Below, one piece after another: positions 37,901-49,535 of a DNA stretch of 64,000 nt; the first letter of the stretch is position 1; the number at the start of each line of letters is the position of its first letter. The stretch covers positions 16,304,001 to 16,368,000 of the forward strand of contig NC_079879.1 in assembly GCF_029227915.1 (NCBI RefSeq). Reading direction: 5' to 3'. This stretch comes from Hydractinia symbiolongicarpus. Its lineage: Eukaryota; Cnidaria; Hydrozoa; Anthoathecata; Hydractiniidae. The notes below the pieces were generated by a model. The model made no database searches. It saw only the letters and a list, made by a program, of their open reading frames with translations, and was not told the DNA's origin. The position numbers and the translations under genes were made by a program.

Positions 37901-38344
37901 CCTACGATTGGGTTAAGTAAAGCTAGCCGTACCTAACAGCCGCACCTTAGCCGTACCTTAGCCGTACTTAAGAAAATTCGTAATTAGCAGCTCTGTGTAA
38001 GACCACTTGCTTCTAAGCTTAAAATTAGTAGTTAATGTATATCAAAGTTAAATTGTCTAACTTTTATTTCGTCTTTTAGGTGAATATCTATGCCGATAAA
38101 AATGATGCAAAATGGAGCACTCCATCGTCGAGCCCCAGTAACCCCCAGGGAATCCTCAATGAAGAAATACCGATAATAATATATCTTACATGTATTATAA
38201 TTTTTATAAAATGATTTTAATACAAATACAAAAGAGATTTTTAAAATTGAATGTATGAAAAACATTAGTAAAGTAAGATTGAACATTATTACGCTGCGGA
38301 CAATATTAGAGCTAGCGCTAAAAGTGACTACAGCTGGCTAAATT

Positions 38345-38690
38345 TAAATACGGTTGCCAAAATAAGGTACGGCTAGATAATATTAAGGTACGGCTGGGTC
38401 TTATCATATAAGAAACAATTTCAAATGCTAAAAACGTTCAATAAAAACGAAATTATGTTAGGTACGGCTAACCAAAATAAGGTACGGCTGGACAATATTA
38501 AGGTACGGCTGGGACCTATCATATAAGAAACAACTTCAAATGCTAAAAACGTTCAATAAAAACGAAATTAAGTTAGGTACGGCTAGCTAAAATAAGGTAC
38601 GGCTGGACCATATTAAGGTAAGGCTGGATTTTATTATATAAGAAACAACTTCAAATGCTAAAAAAAAAATTAATATAAACGAAAAACAAT
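38345..38690 (-). repeat. Left subterminal array, ~2.7 units of ~118 bp
   Basis: Units contain AAGGTACGGCTGG, ATCATATAAGAAACAA, TTCAAATGCTAAAAACG and TTAGGTACGGCTA. They are the reverse complement of the right-hand array at 40335-41030. Confidence 0.85.
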
Positions 38691-39263
38691 AAGTACGTAG
38701 AAGAAGTAGAGTTTACTGTAAAGTAAAGTGCGGGCGAGGTTAAGAAAAAAATTGTATGCAATATGCTCTATTAGGTTGGCTCCACATTGTTTTCTGCACA
38801 GGAAAATAAAAAAATGCTACTTTGAAAGTGATGCGGTAAAGCTTAGAATCGATGTTGGCGAAGACAGCAATAAAAGATAAGAAAAGCTTAAGGACTGACT
38901 TGGTGTTCCTTGTACTTCCATATGGTATTCTTTTAATTGATATCAACGAAGTCAAAATTTACAATATTGGCAATGAAACGTTTTTGAATTCAAGTTAGTT
39001 TTATTGTCACTTCACTGCTATTTTGTAGCGTTTTTAAACTTTTTAAATGTAATGAGGTTATAAGGCTAAAAGTGTTCTTGAAGCGTTCTTTAAAGTCAGA
39101 AAACAGGTAACACAGGTTCTTTGATTTTTGTGACAAATGTTCTTACCTACTAAGATACTGTTCTTAACTTGTTCTAAATTTTAACCTAGAAATGCATTAT
39201 GTTGTTTTACGGCTTCACATGCGTACACGTTCGTTCTAGTAAAATGATTCAAAGCAATAGGAG

Positions 39264-40232
39264 ATGTTTTTTGAAAAGCATAAATATAATTTCTTCTTAT
39301 TTTCTATTTCAGGTGTGACATTTGTAAAACTTATTCATTTTGCAAATGTTCTTTATTTACAAAGGACAGGGATCTATCCAAAAGATACATTTTCTATTGT
39401 TAAATTGAAAAAATCGGGAAATGAAACATCTCAATCTCATCAAACACATGCTATTTGTTGCGAAGTACTATTCGGTCTTCTGAACAAGAGAAACATCTTG
39501 ACTTATCCATATAAGTTTCGGCAATTGCTTTTGGTAGCTCAATGTTTGATTGCAATCGATTTGGAGAATACGGATGGTTGTTTACGACAGATTAAAGACT
39601 TTTTAGAGTCCCGTTTCTCATATTTAAAGCTGATCACGCTGGACAGCCATCCCAGCTCGCATTTTTCGTGCCTTGTTGCATCAGACGAAACACTTTTTGT
39701 AAAGGAGATTGCAACAAACAAAGTAGTTAAAGACATGCAACGTCTTTTTCAAAATGATATTTCATATCAACTTTCTGAAAATATATGTAAGCATGTTTTG
39801 AAATTTATTTGTTCTGAAGCGTCCTTTATACGTTCTTACTGTTGTGCAACAGTCAATGATGAAACCTTCGATAAAAGCATCGCCACTATCATTAGAAGTC
39901 GACAATATCGAAGTAATATGGAGAGAATGTCATTAGCAGCGTCAAGGAAGGAAGACCTGGCCAAGTTCTTACCCAGTATTTTTGTGAATTGTTTGGCAAT
40001 TGGGTTAAGAGTCACACTGACTGACTTTAAACAGAACTGGCCTGTATCTATCCCAGCTACCTCTAAATCACTCTTTACGACCTTTGATTTTATCGACATC
40101 TTTCTTTTACAGTTGTTAGCGTTTCGATATATTGCATCAAGATCGGATAGATCTGTTACAGATTTGGTCCTAGAAATGGAAACTTTAGAGAATGTAAGCA
40201 ATCAATCTGACACTGATAGTGATATTTATTAA
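39264..40232 (+). CDS. ORF of unknown function inside the TIR element (322 codons)
   Basis: The only long ORF of the element. An acceptor-like TTTCTATTTCAG precedes GTGTGACATTTG (39313), so the true start may lie in an upstream exon and the protein may begin at VTFVKLIHFANVLYLQRTGI. It is rich in Leu, Ser and Lys and ends in an acidic Ser/Asp tail (SNQSDTDSDIY). I see no DDE/DDD transposase pattern, zinc finger or known domain. The segment VKLIHFANVLYLQRTGIYP faintly recalls the N-terminal strand-helix of HORMA proteins, which I do not claim. Its position suggests a transposition protein or captured gene. Confidence 0.55.
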   Translation: MFFEKHKYNFFLFSISGVTFVKLIHFANVLYLQRTGIYPKDTFSIVKLKKSGNETSQSHQTHAICCEVLFGLLNKRNILTYPYKFRQLLLVAQCLIAIDLENTDGCLRQIKDFLESRFSYLKLITLDSHPSSHFSCLVASDETLFVKEIATNKVVKDMQRLFQNDISYQLSENICKHVLKFICSEASFIRSYCCATVNDETFDKSIATIIRSRQYRSNMERMSLAASRKEDLAKFLPSIFVNCLAIGLRVTLTDFKQNWPVSIPATSKSLFTTFDFIDIFLLQLLAFRYIASRSDRSVTDLVLEMETLENVSNQSDTDSDIY

Positions 40233-40334
40233 AATATAATTATATGTTATCGTGTTCGTATTTGTTAAAACATTTTGTTTCTTAGGTAATATTTTTTATA
40301 TTTTCAGCTATACAATTTATTTTACTTTAAATAG

Positions 40335-41030
40335 ATGTGCAGCCGTACTTTAATTTTGATCAATGGTAGCCGTACCTAACCTAATTTCTTTTTATGGAAC
40401 ATTTGTAGCATTTGAAGATGTTTCTTATACGATAGGACCCAGCCGTACCTTAATATGGTCCAGCCGTACCTTATTTTAGCTAGCCGTACCTAACCTAATT
40501 TCGTTTTTATGGAACATTTGTAGCATTTGAAGATGTTTTTTATACGATAGGACCCAGCCGTACCTTAATATGGTCCAGCCGTACCTTATTTTAGCTAGCC
40601 GTACCTAACCTAATTTCTTTTTATGGAACAATTTTAGCATTTGAAGATGTTTCTTATACGATAGGACCCAGCCGTACCTTAATATGGTCCAGCCGTACCT
40701 TATTTTAGCTAGCCGTACCTAACCTAATTTCGTTTTTATGGAACATTTGTAGCATTTGAAGATGTTTCTTATACGATAGGACCCAGCCGTACCTTAATAT
40801 TTTCCAGCCGTACCTTATTTTAGCTAGTCGTACCTAACCTAATTTCGTTTTTATGGAACAATTTTAGCATTTGAAGATGTTTCTTATACGATGGGACCTA
40901 GCCGTACCTTAATATGGTCCAGCCGTACCTTATTTTAGCTAGCCGTACTTAACTTAATTTCGTTTTTATTGTACATATTTTAGCCTTTAAAGTTGTTTCT
41001 TATATGATAGGACCCAACCGTAAAATATAT
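40335..41030 (+). repeat. Right subterminal array, ~6 units of ~118 bp
   Basis: Each unit reads TAGCCGTACCTAACCTAATT, then TTTATGGAACATTTGTAGC, GATGTTTCTTATACGATAGG and ACCCAGCCGTACC. The outer units are more diverged (near 40980-41025). Inverted relative to the array at 38345-38690. Confidence 0.92.
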
Positions 41031-41434
41031 GTTGTCTTATAATTTTCATATTTTTCCTCTCTTTTCCTTACCTATCCCCTTTATTTTACTTTACTTGATA
41101 AGTCGCATTGAAGTTCACCGCTCGTACTAACCACCTTTTTATTGCCAGCCGTACTTAATTTTGTCGATTTGGGAATCACCTTCCTGCGCTCTCCCCTGTT
41201 TGGTTTCTATAAGAGCAAGATGTTTCGTTAACATTTTTCGTATTTTGCAGGTTCATTGGCGATTGAGAAACAGAAATTATTCAGTGACACAACAAATTTA
41301 CCACTACGATTAGCTCAGTTTTTTCCATTAAAATACATTACCTCACCTTAAAAAAAAAGTGTAGTTACGTACGGCTAAGGTACGGCTTAGGTACGGCTGT
41401 TAGGTACGGCTAGCTTTACCTAAGCCTACAATTG

Positions 41435-41927
41435 ATTTTGTTTACATAACAAAAGACGAAACACTGAACTTGAATATTGAGAATTATTAGTCAGTTATCA
41501 AGCTCAACTTTACTTGATAGTAACTATCAATGTTTTAGTGAAGCAATACAAACATTTGATGCTACTGAAAGGAAGTAAGTGTATTTACTTCCTCACTTCT
41601 GACTAAAATCCGAACTTTGTGTTTGTTGTTTGGCTTGGCCTAGCTATGCCTTTTTGGGGAAGCAACTACCAAGAGGCTATTCGTCGCTGGTCACACAAAC
41701 GGTATTCGTTTTCTCCTGAGCGGTTTTGCTTTCCCCTGCAGTCTTGCACCTGACACCTGACTCGCCGTTTTTCGTCTGAGTTGCTGTTGCCGTTCTAGTT
41801 TGGATTTATCCGCAAGCTAATTTTAGGCCGTGATTGATCGAGGGGTAATTCTCGCTGACAGGATTTATACTGACAAGCCTGAATTTAGGACCAAGGACGT
41901 GGTTATAATAATTTCTTCCATAGACTC
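41435..41927. other. Spacer, no feature seen
   Basis: No coding sequence or element ends recognised. Confidence 0.5.
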
Positions 41928-43117
41928 GGGCTACTTAAGGCCAGTCCTTTTTTAGTTGAGGGTCATTTTCAATATCTCAAGTTATAAAGAATCTGGTATA
42001 ACTTATTAGCCACCATATCATTATATGAATAGTGAAACGCAGAATTCAATTTTTCCGAGAAATTTTGATGACGTCATATGCCAAAAAAGCGCTTTTCCCG
42101 CGCTTTTTTTCAAGTGGTTTTCTGGTCATTGAACAACTACAATTTTTGCGACAAAGGGCGTGGTCTATTTACACAGCCTTCGAATTTCGCTTCGGCACTT
42201 GGCAATTGCCGAAGTAATTGCCGAAGTATTAGCAGTTATAAGGCTTTCGCTTGGGCAATAATATTGCCGAAGAAAAACTCGATCGTCGACTGTTGTAGTT
42301 TCCCTTTTTTTATGAATATTCATATTATCCATACTCCTAGATTTCATCAAACAGATATCGCGACAATGACACAAATAACTTTCCACTGCCCACTTCGAAA
42401 ATGACGAAAAATAAAAAAAACATATAGTCTCGATCCCCCAGCTATCGAATTCTCTTTTAAGGGAGAATTTTGTAAAACCCTTAAACGACGTGAAGGTAGA
42501 CAACACGATCCCTTCAACCAATGCACTGCACTGTGTTGACAAACTTAATATCGGCCCCGTAGGTTTATTCAGTTCGCCTGCGGTTCAAAATGGTGGAGTG
42601 ACCAAGTAAGGTTGTATTATCGTTTCCAAGAAAAACAAAAACATCAGGATTAACTCAGTTGAATTTGTTGATGTTTGATACTCGTCAAGGCTTGGCATTT
42701 ATATTTTTTTCATTTTAAAAAGGCAATTGCCGAAGGTTTTCAGTGCTTTTGACCATTGTCTTCATTTTTTCTGCCGAAGGACTGCCGAAGTGATTTTGAA
42801 AAATTGCAAAGTTACTTCGGCAATTATTTGCCAAAGCAAATATATCTGAAATTCGAAGACTGTTACAGGATAACCCTGTCGTAAGTTAATATAAATCGCC
42901 AAAATGTTAAAAACACGCGTTCTAGTAAATCTAAAGCTATTTTTTGAAATTGACTACATCATATCTTTGTGGGGGGTAAATATTTCAACTTGATACAGAG
43001 TATTCGAAAGACAATTCATGCCAAGACTTGCTTTTATGCTACTTCCTGCGAAATTAAAGACCCTTTAATGGTGCGGAAAACCGCTTGAAAAAAATGCGGG
43101 TGAAGCGCGTTTATGGT
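41928..43117. mobile_element. Second copy of the foldback MITE, interrupted, right tip missing
   Basis: The left arm GGGCTACTTAAGGCCAGTCC (41928) through GACGTCATATGCC matches 6213-6420. The inner right arm at 42870-43117 (GGTGCGGAAAACCGC) matches in inverted orientation but stops at GCGCGTTTATGG, so the outer ~110 bp of the right arm is lost. A second MITE sits at 42174-42862. Confidence 0.7.
42169..42867. mobile_element. 689-bp MITE with CAG...CTG ends and 5-bp TTACA target duplication
   Basis: Ends CAGCCTTCGAATTTC (42174) and GAAATTCGAAGACTG (42862) are flanked by TTACA on both sides (42169-42173, 42863-42867). The interior has several TTCGGCAATTGCCGAAG palindromes near both ends. No transposase. 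Inserted into the foldback MITE copy. Confidence 0.8.
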
Positions 43118-43622
43118 ACAGTACAGACCAGATGTAAGCGTACGCGTACGCTAAAGTTTCACACCTTTTTCTCGGAGGCGGTAGTTGTTTGTCTTTTGTT
43201 CTTATTAATTATCTTGCGAGTCATTAACTTGCGCGTAATAAACAAAAGATTATTGAAGAGAAAATAGCTTATTATAACTGCGCGTAACTATTGTTAAATA
43301 GTGTTAACATAACTATTCCCAATAGCATAATTGCAAATGTTATCAACTCTATCAATGTGACACGAAGAGCCATTGTTTAATATTTTTATTAAACAAATGT
43401 TTTGCGTGGAAACTAAATAAACTAGCGAGAAGGCAAAACGAAAAACCGCTATAAAAAAGCTTTTTTAGATCGCATTTTAAAAGCTTAAAAACGAAAAACG
43501 GCGATAGAAATGTTTTTTTAGATCGCATTTTGAAAGTAAGAGCTTGTGTTTTTTAAATATATCAGATTAAAATCGCGTTACTATAATTAGTTCCGTTGTT
43601 AAAAAAAATTAAAATTCAATAG

Positions 43623-43748
43623 CCTTCGCGTTTAATTTATTCTCGCGCAGAGTATTGTTTTTAAACAATGTTTCTCGCTATGATGGCCTTCGCGTTTAAT
43701 TTATTCTCGCACAGAGTATTGTTTTTAAACAATGTTTCTCGCTATGCT
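43623..43748. repeat. ~62-bp tandem duplication
   Basis: GCCTTCGCGTTTAATTTATT followed by CTCGC(G/A)CAGAGTATTG and AACAATGTTTCTCGCTATG occurs twice in direct succession. Confidence 0.85.
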
Positions 43749-46700
43749 TTTGTTTTTAACACGAAGCAATTATTTTCGCGCAATTTGAAAGGAACTTGCT
43801 ATCCTATTGTTTTTTTAATGAAAGCAATTATTTTTGCAAGTTGAGCGTACACGTCAAGCCGTATGCACCATTTTCTACATTTCAGTACGGTTTCAACGAG
43901 GGGTCGCGCAACTTTTAACTCCAAGCCATTCTCTAGTTATTGTTATTTTTATGATAGATAGTATAGCCCTTTTTTGTTGCGTTTTTAGGCCAATTTCGCA
44001 ACAAAACATGTATGGGAATGTTTTACAATTTCTATCTTTAACTAGAAATTAAAAAAAGGTTGCGAAGCATTTCGCAAGTTGCAAGCAAAATTAAACTATC
44101 CAATACTTATATACGTCCCTAGCGCTTCTTGTTTCTTTGGAGCTAACATCTTCCGAAATACATCAAAATTGAATATCATATAGAAGAACCATGGGGACGA
44201 GCGAGGAAAATGAACACTCTGCAGAACAATTCGTTGCGCAAAAACAGTTTTTTTTTTTTTGCGAATGACCTTACAACAAAACAGTCTTTTTTTCACGTAA
44301 AAATACCAGCAGTAGAAGCCACAGAATCTGCTGGAACGAATTTCAAAAACTCACGGGAAACAAATAAAACAAAAACAAACAAATCAAAACAGTTTTTTAA
44401 CTTTCTCAAGATTTATTAAATAGCTTCAAATTTGGGCAGAAAAACAATAACGGTTTCGCCTTCTTTTCACCACACGCATTAGAAGATTACATCACTCACT
44501 CCCATTGTACACAATCTAAAAGAAAAAGAAAACATTTTCATATAGTGAAGGTTCCAGTGCCTTGGATGGCCAAGTCAATGGAATTGAAAGCACTGTTTTG
44601 CATCTCATAAATAATTAAGTATAAAAGAAAAAAAACTAAACAATTTGGCAACTTTACTAATTTTATATGCAAAGTTCCAACCATACCAACAGTTTCCAAA
44701 TCTGACAAAATCATTTTAGAAGAATTTTTTCAGAATTTGATTGATGCAAGGCCAAGGGAAATTAAATAAGTTTATTGTCCTAGACCCATTCAAAAACATA
44801 TACTTCTCATCAATCAGTTTTTTTTCAACCAACATTAATGTAATCACCCAGAGGAAACTATAAGGTCTCTTGTGTGTGTTTTAGAAGCTGAATACACAAA
44901 TACACAAATATTACAAGTGCTGAACTTTGGCAATCATATTTTGCAATCAGACCCTTTTAAAAACTATGCTGAATCATGCCAATTATTAAATTCAGCACTA
45001 ATAGAAAAGCATCTTGGATAGGATTCTTTGTTGGATTAATAAAATGACTGACAAATGGTTTATCGTGAATGAAATAGTAATTTTTACACAAATAATTTAA
45101 AAAATAATGAACTTTTTTATGTGGGTTGTTCTCAAACACACGTTGGCGATGGACAAGAAACTGTGATGTAATTTCTCTTGGTCTATTATTCCCGAGAATA
45201 TTCTAAAATAAGAGGGTGTCAATAAGCTGCAAACGGCCACATATATAAGGGCGAGTTCGGGCAACTTTTCCATTTAAATTAGTGGTTGTCTTCCAAAACG
45301 GCCCGCACTTTCCCGAACTTGCCCGTAACATTTCCAAAATTCAATTCCTTGTAACATACCTTGTGGACGATAGTTGGAAAAAGATGCTTTAAGAGAAAGG
45401 AGTTAATAAAGTTTAAAAGTTATTTATCAAGTAAATTTTATCAAAAACCATAAAAAACAGTTCTTTTAAGAACTTTACTACCACATAGTTTATTTTATGG
45501 TCTATGCAAGTTTTTTCGGGTGAATACTTTAATTTTTTTGCTAAACGCTAAACTTGCCTAAAAACGCCTGCACGTTATACGGCTCAGCACCCTTGTTCTA
45601 AAGTTAGAAGCAGTTTCGAAGATCCCCATGCCGTTTAGAGGACGTGTGTGGCTTGGGCATCCTTGAAGTTCTGTTTAATGACAGTTTTAATGTTTTAATG
45701 TCGTTTTAAACCTTGTTCTCAAGGAGGGTGTACGGACAAATAATTTCTATTGACAATTACATTGCTGTTGGTTTGATAGCAAAAGTGGATATTTTTTTTA
45801 ATTACTGTAACAGGTTACTTATATAATAAATAAAAAACTGTGATAAAAAACGGTTGGTCAGCTCACTCTAGCACCCAGAGCTATTTGTTTTGTCTGCGCC
45901 CTAGCTACAGGTTTTCCATATGTATTCTACAAATTACTTTCAATTCTTTTATAGCTACAAAACTGAGCTCTAGCTACCTTTCGTGTGATTAAGCCTTACC
46001 TTGATTTGGATAAAGGCAATTAAAATTGATAATATTGTATTCCTACATCTTCTTAGAAACAATAAAATAAAACACAGCTGGGCGCGTTATAATTGTACAA
46101 ATTACTTCAATATTTCTTTAGGAAAGGGTACCTTACACAGGAGCTTTCCAATCCAACTAAAATCTCCAGAAAAAGCACAGCAACAAAAAAGCTTAAAATA
46201 CAAAAGTAAAGTCGATTAGAAACAGGACTAGCAATAAATTTTTTCAAAAGAAGAAAAGCGTTTTAATACTATTATGTTTCATTAAAATACAACTATAATA
46301 GTATTAAGAGCAAAATTGCAAAATAATTAATTAATTATTTATACAATAATTAGCTATAATACAAAGAAATGAGGCATATTTTGGGTCTGTAAAATATGCA
46401 TGTCTAAAATGCCGACTACCGTTTCTTGTTCACGGCATATTCCTCTTTGTGTATTCAAGTTCGGCGGACGTATAATGCGGACCAAAAGACGGGGGGGGTC
46501 AAAATCCGGGGGTGGGGGGGTACGAGCCGTACTTATTGCATTTTTTACTAAACTTATACTTGAACCCCTCGGTCCAAACTTATTTTTTTTATTAGGAAAA
46601 AAAATACCCTAGCTTTATGTGCGAAAATATCAGTCCTATTTCTTTACGCTGATTTTATATGATTTTTTTTCTATCGAAATTTTGAGATTCTCAATAATTC

Positions 46701-46775
46701 TCTTGCTTGGTATACCTCGCGTGTAGCAAACGTGCTCCACAATTTCGCTTCGCTCGCAAAGCTCAATTGCTTCGC
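43749..46775. other. Spacer, no gene recognised
   Basis: AT-rich sequence without recognisable coding regions or element ends. It contains a G-rich patch at 46491-46520 (runs of 8, 5 and 7 G). Confidence 0.5.
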
Positions 46776-46846
46776 AATAATTTTTTGAGGAAAATTAAAA
46801 AATAATGTTTTAAGGAAAGAAGCCAAACTAATGTAATGTAGTCAAA
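46776..46846. repeat. Left direct repeat flanking the transposase pseudogene
   Basis: AATAATTTTTTGAGGAAA ... AAGAAGCCAAACT matches 49318-49395 in the same orientation. Direct rather than inverted flanks are unusual for a DNA transposon. Confidence 0.55.
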
Positions 46847-47024
46847 CAGCCTCCCTATTTAGGATTTCACAAGTTAACTGAAGAACCTATAAGGTCGTGT
46901 TCCTGATAAAAAACATGTTATAGAGAGACTAGTAAAACGATGGGAAAGATAAAACCAATTGTGTAGTTCAATAAACAAACATCAATTATAAAATATTAAA
47001 TAATACACATGAACAAACAGTTTA

Positions 47025-49148
47025 AAAGTGCAGAGGATTCGCTCCCTCCAAATGCTCCTCTATTAGGTCCGTGAGATCGTATCTCACCAGAGTACTTTCC
47101 AGGGTTTCAATAATTTGATATATGTGGTAGTCTAATAGTTCATTGATACCATATATAGCATCCAGGTGGTCACTTTCTATAACGTAACCGTTATACTTTA
47201 GCTCAAAACAGTACGTATTATGTATTTCTAATAAAAATAAAACGTGTTCTCCACAAAGTATTATTTGTTTAAGTTTTCCAAATACAGGCAAATGTGTCTC
47301 AGGATCAACAGTCACTGCAAGTACGCAACGGTTAGCAATAAACCTAGTTCCATTAAATGTAATCCAGTTTAGAGAGTAAACAATTGGAAAATTGTCAAAA
47401 CTCTCTTTGATCTGGTGTACTTCAGTCGTTTTAAACTAAGCGCAGGACCATCTTGACGAGAAGATTTTAAAATTGCATGTTCCTGATGTTCACTACCCTC
47501 AGTAATAAATTTTATGTACTTGGCAGATAACGATACACACAAGTGTAGAAAGTTTATCACTTGAACAAATGACTTGAATGTTTTGTGTAACGCTTCAAAT
47601 CGCATACAACAGTATCTAACGGGTGAACCAAACAAAAGAATTAAGTTCGGAATTTCCCGTAAATAATGGTGTTTTGGGATTAGATTGTTTTCAACAAAAA
47701 GCGATTTGAAGGTTTTTAAATGCTGCTTTATCTGTTGGTCTAGATAACCACGCGTTCCCTCACTTATAACAGGAGAATGGACGTGATGCTAGATAATTCC
47801 ATCAAAAATTGGTAGAACACATCGTCTGTATCTACGAAATTCTCTAGGATGAAAGGGAGAATTTTAATAATTATTATTGAATTTTCTGCACTGAACTTTA
47901 ACTTACGTTCTCCCATAACAAAAACAGTTCTTTTCAGAGGTTCTGGTTTGCTTTTTGCATCACTGTATGTAAACGGAAAAATACTCAATTTGTGGTTGAA
48001 TTCATCCAACGTGAACAAACCTTGATCCATTAACACACTTAGAGCAAGCTGGCATTCATATGGTAAAACTCCTTCTAAAACTACATGCATTATATCATGT
48101 GAAAATTGTTTAGTGACATCAAAATTACATAGTTTACCCAAACAAGAGCGACTGTTCAGTCCATATGTAGTTTGCAATTGTCCTTTAATTCTTTCATTAG
48201 GAGCATTTTCAATGGCATCAAATTCCTGCATATACACTGAACTAGTGCGCTGATTAACACAACCTGGGTCAACATTATTTCGAACATCTGCCTCCAAGGC
48301 ATAGCAAAATCTGCACTTGCGATAAGCAAAACCCACACCAACCTTGAAGCCACCTATTTGATGCTGTCCTTCTGTATCTCCAGGACAGAGAAGGACTTTC
48401 CCAAAACATTTCTGTAATTTTCCATCTATTAAAAAGTCAACACCATTTTTAAACTGCTCCATTTCTTTGAAAAATGGAGATAAAACATCCTGGAAGGAGT
48501 ATTTGTCCAGGATCTTTTTCTTTACCATTGCAAAAAGGGTCATTGAAGCAAGTTTTGACCAGTATTTCGGAGGTATATTTAACAGGGTCCAATAAAAATT
48601 GACGACTTTATGTTTCCCGCTTCTATTTCCCAATGGGTTACATATTTCCACAGCATCTTGAAAAATAATGACATAAAGGAAAGGGCTGGCAGATTCGGAT
48701 GACTTGAAATATGTACCATCAAAAACATCATAATATCTGTCAGTCTTTCCTAGTGTTGGAATTTTTGATGTTATAATTTTAGCCAAATCATGATTTAACA
48801 GCATTTGTTGAATGCGTGCAATTACAGAAACAAACACAAAAGTGTCTGGCACTTCAGATAATTTATAAACTCCATTTTTCTGTTTGTAAACCAATGCATT
48901 TCCCAGAATGATTTCTTGCACTTGCAGTGGGGAAAATTCTTCTTCAAAAAACTTTGCTCTCAAATACTTTGTAGTGAGACCAATAAATGGATTTACAACT
49001 GTATCGAGTACATCACTGACTCCAGCCACAACCTTATTGTTATTATTAGTTATTATTAGTTAGCTCTTTGACTGTTGCAATCTTAGCAAATTCTAATGAT
49101 TTTCCAACAATGCTTGCAGCAGATTTAATAACTTTGTCAACCAATGCC
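47025..49148 (-). pseudogene. Decayed DNA-transposon transposase-like gene
   Basis: Minus strand, in order. An acceptor-like TTTTTTCAG at 49149 precedes ALVDKVIKSAASIVGKSLEF, which hits a stop in a duplicated AACTAATAAT. A main frame of 421 codons follows (49029-47764): SPLQVQEIILGNALVY, TLGKTDRYYDVFDGTYF, QIGGFKVGVGFAYRKCRFCY (a possible CxxC zinc site), QFSHDIMHVVLEGVLPYE and FTLDEFNHKLSIFPF. The frame shifts at 47764, then LIPKHHYLREIPNLILLFG and YCCMRFEALHKTFKSF appear (to about 47560). A last segment, VFGKLKQIILCGEHVLF, ends at 47022. This order is typical of a transposase-like family widespread in cnidarian, sponge and fish genomes and loosely like CACTA TNP2; I cannot name the superfamily. 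At least two frame breaks make it non-functional. Confidence 0.65.
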
Positions 49149-49317
49149 TGAAAAAAATATTACAAAAACTTAGTACCAAAAGATTTCTGATATTTAATGG
49201 GTAATCTATCAATAAATTTGTCACATCTTTCTCAGTTGAAATTTGTGCTTATCTGACAGAGTAACTACAATTTATGGTGAAAGTTTCTTAAAGAAAAACA
49301 GTGGATGTGCAATAAAA

Positions 49318-49395
49318 AATAATTTTTTGAGGAAACTTAAAAATAATTTTTTGAGGTAAGAAGCCAAACTTAAGTAATTTAATGACTTCACAGTA
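49318..49395. repeat. Right direct repeat flanking the transposase pseudogene
   Basis: Partner of 46776-46846, same orientation. It contains AATTTTTTGAGG twice. Confidence 0.55.
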
Positions 49396-49535
49396 ACAAA
49401 CTTAAGAACTTCTGTGAATGTAAAGTTCTTAGCACTTAATTTCTTGTGTTTTTTTTTTAAAAAAAATTGAAGAGACAAAACAGACTAAATAAAAGATTAA
49501 ACAAAATAAATAACCTGACATTGTCTTGCCTTCTA

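Larger units (their letters stand above)
37901..41434. mobile_element. Unfamiliar 3.5-kb TIR element with 10-bp target duplication and subterminal arrays
   Basis: The flanking CCTACGATTG (37901-37910) and CCTACAATTG (41425-41434) differ at one base and look like a 10-bp target duplication. The element 37911-41424 begins with TTAAGTAAAGCTAGCCGTAC and ends with GTACGGCTAGCTTTACCTAA, inverted to each other and extended inward by AGCCGTACCTTAGCCGTAC repeats (about 60 bp). Tandem arrays in opposite orientation follow inside each end, and a single ORF sits at 39264-40232. A 9-10-bp duplication and long subterminal arrays are seen in some Mutator-type elements, but no known transposase is recognisable. 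Confidence 0.75.

Noticed and set aside
39264-40232. HORMA-domain protein
   Set aside because: Only about 20 residues are reminiscent; the rest shows no HORMA safety-belt pattern, so it stays unassigned.
40335-41030. CRISPR-like array
   Set aside because: Whole ~118-bp units repeat head to tail with no unique spacers, in a eukaryotic transposon; it is a subterminal satellite.
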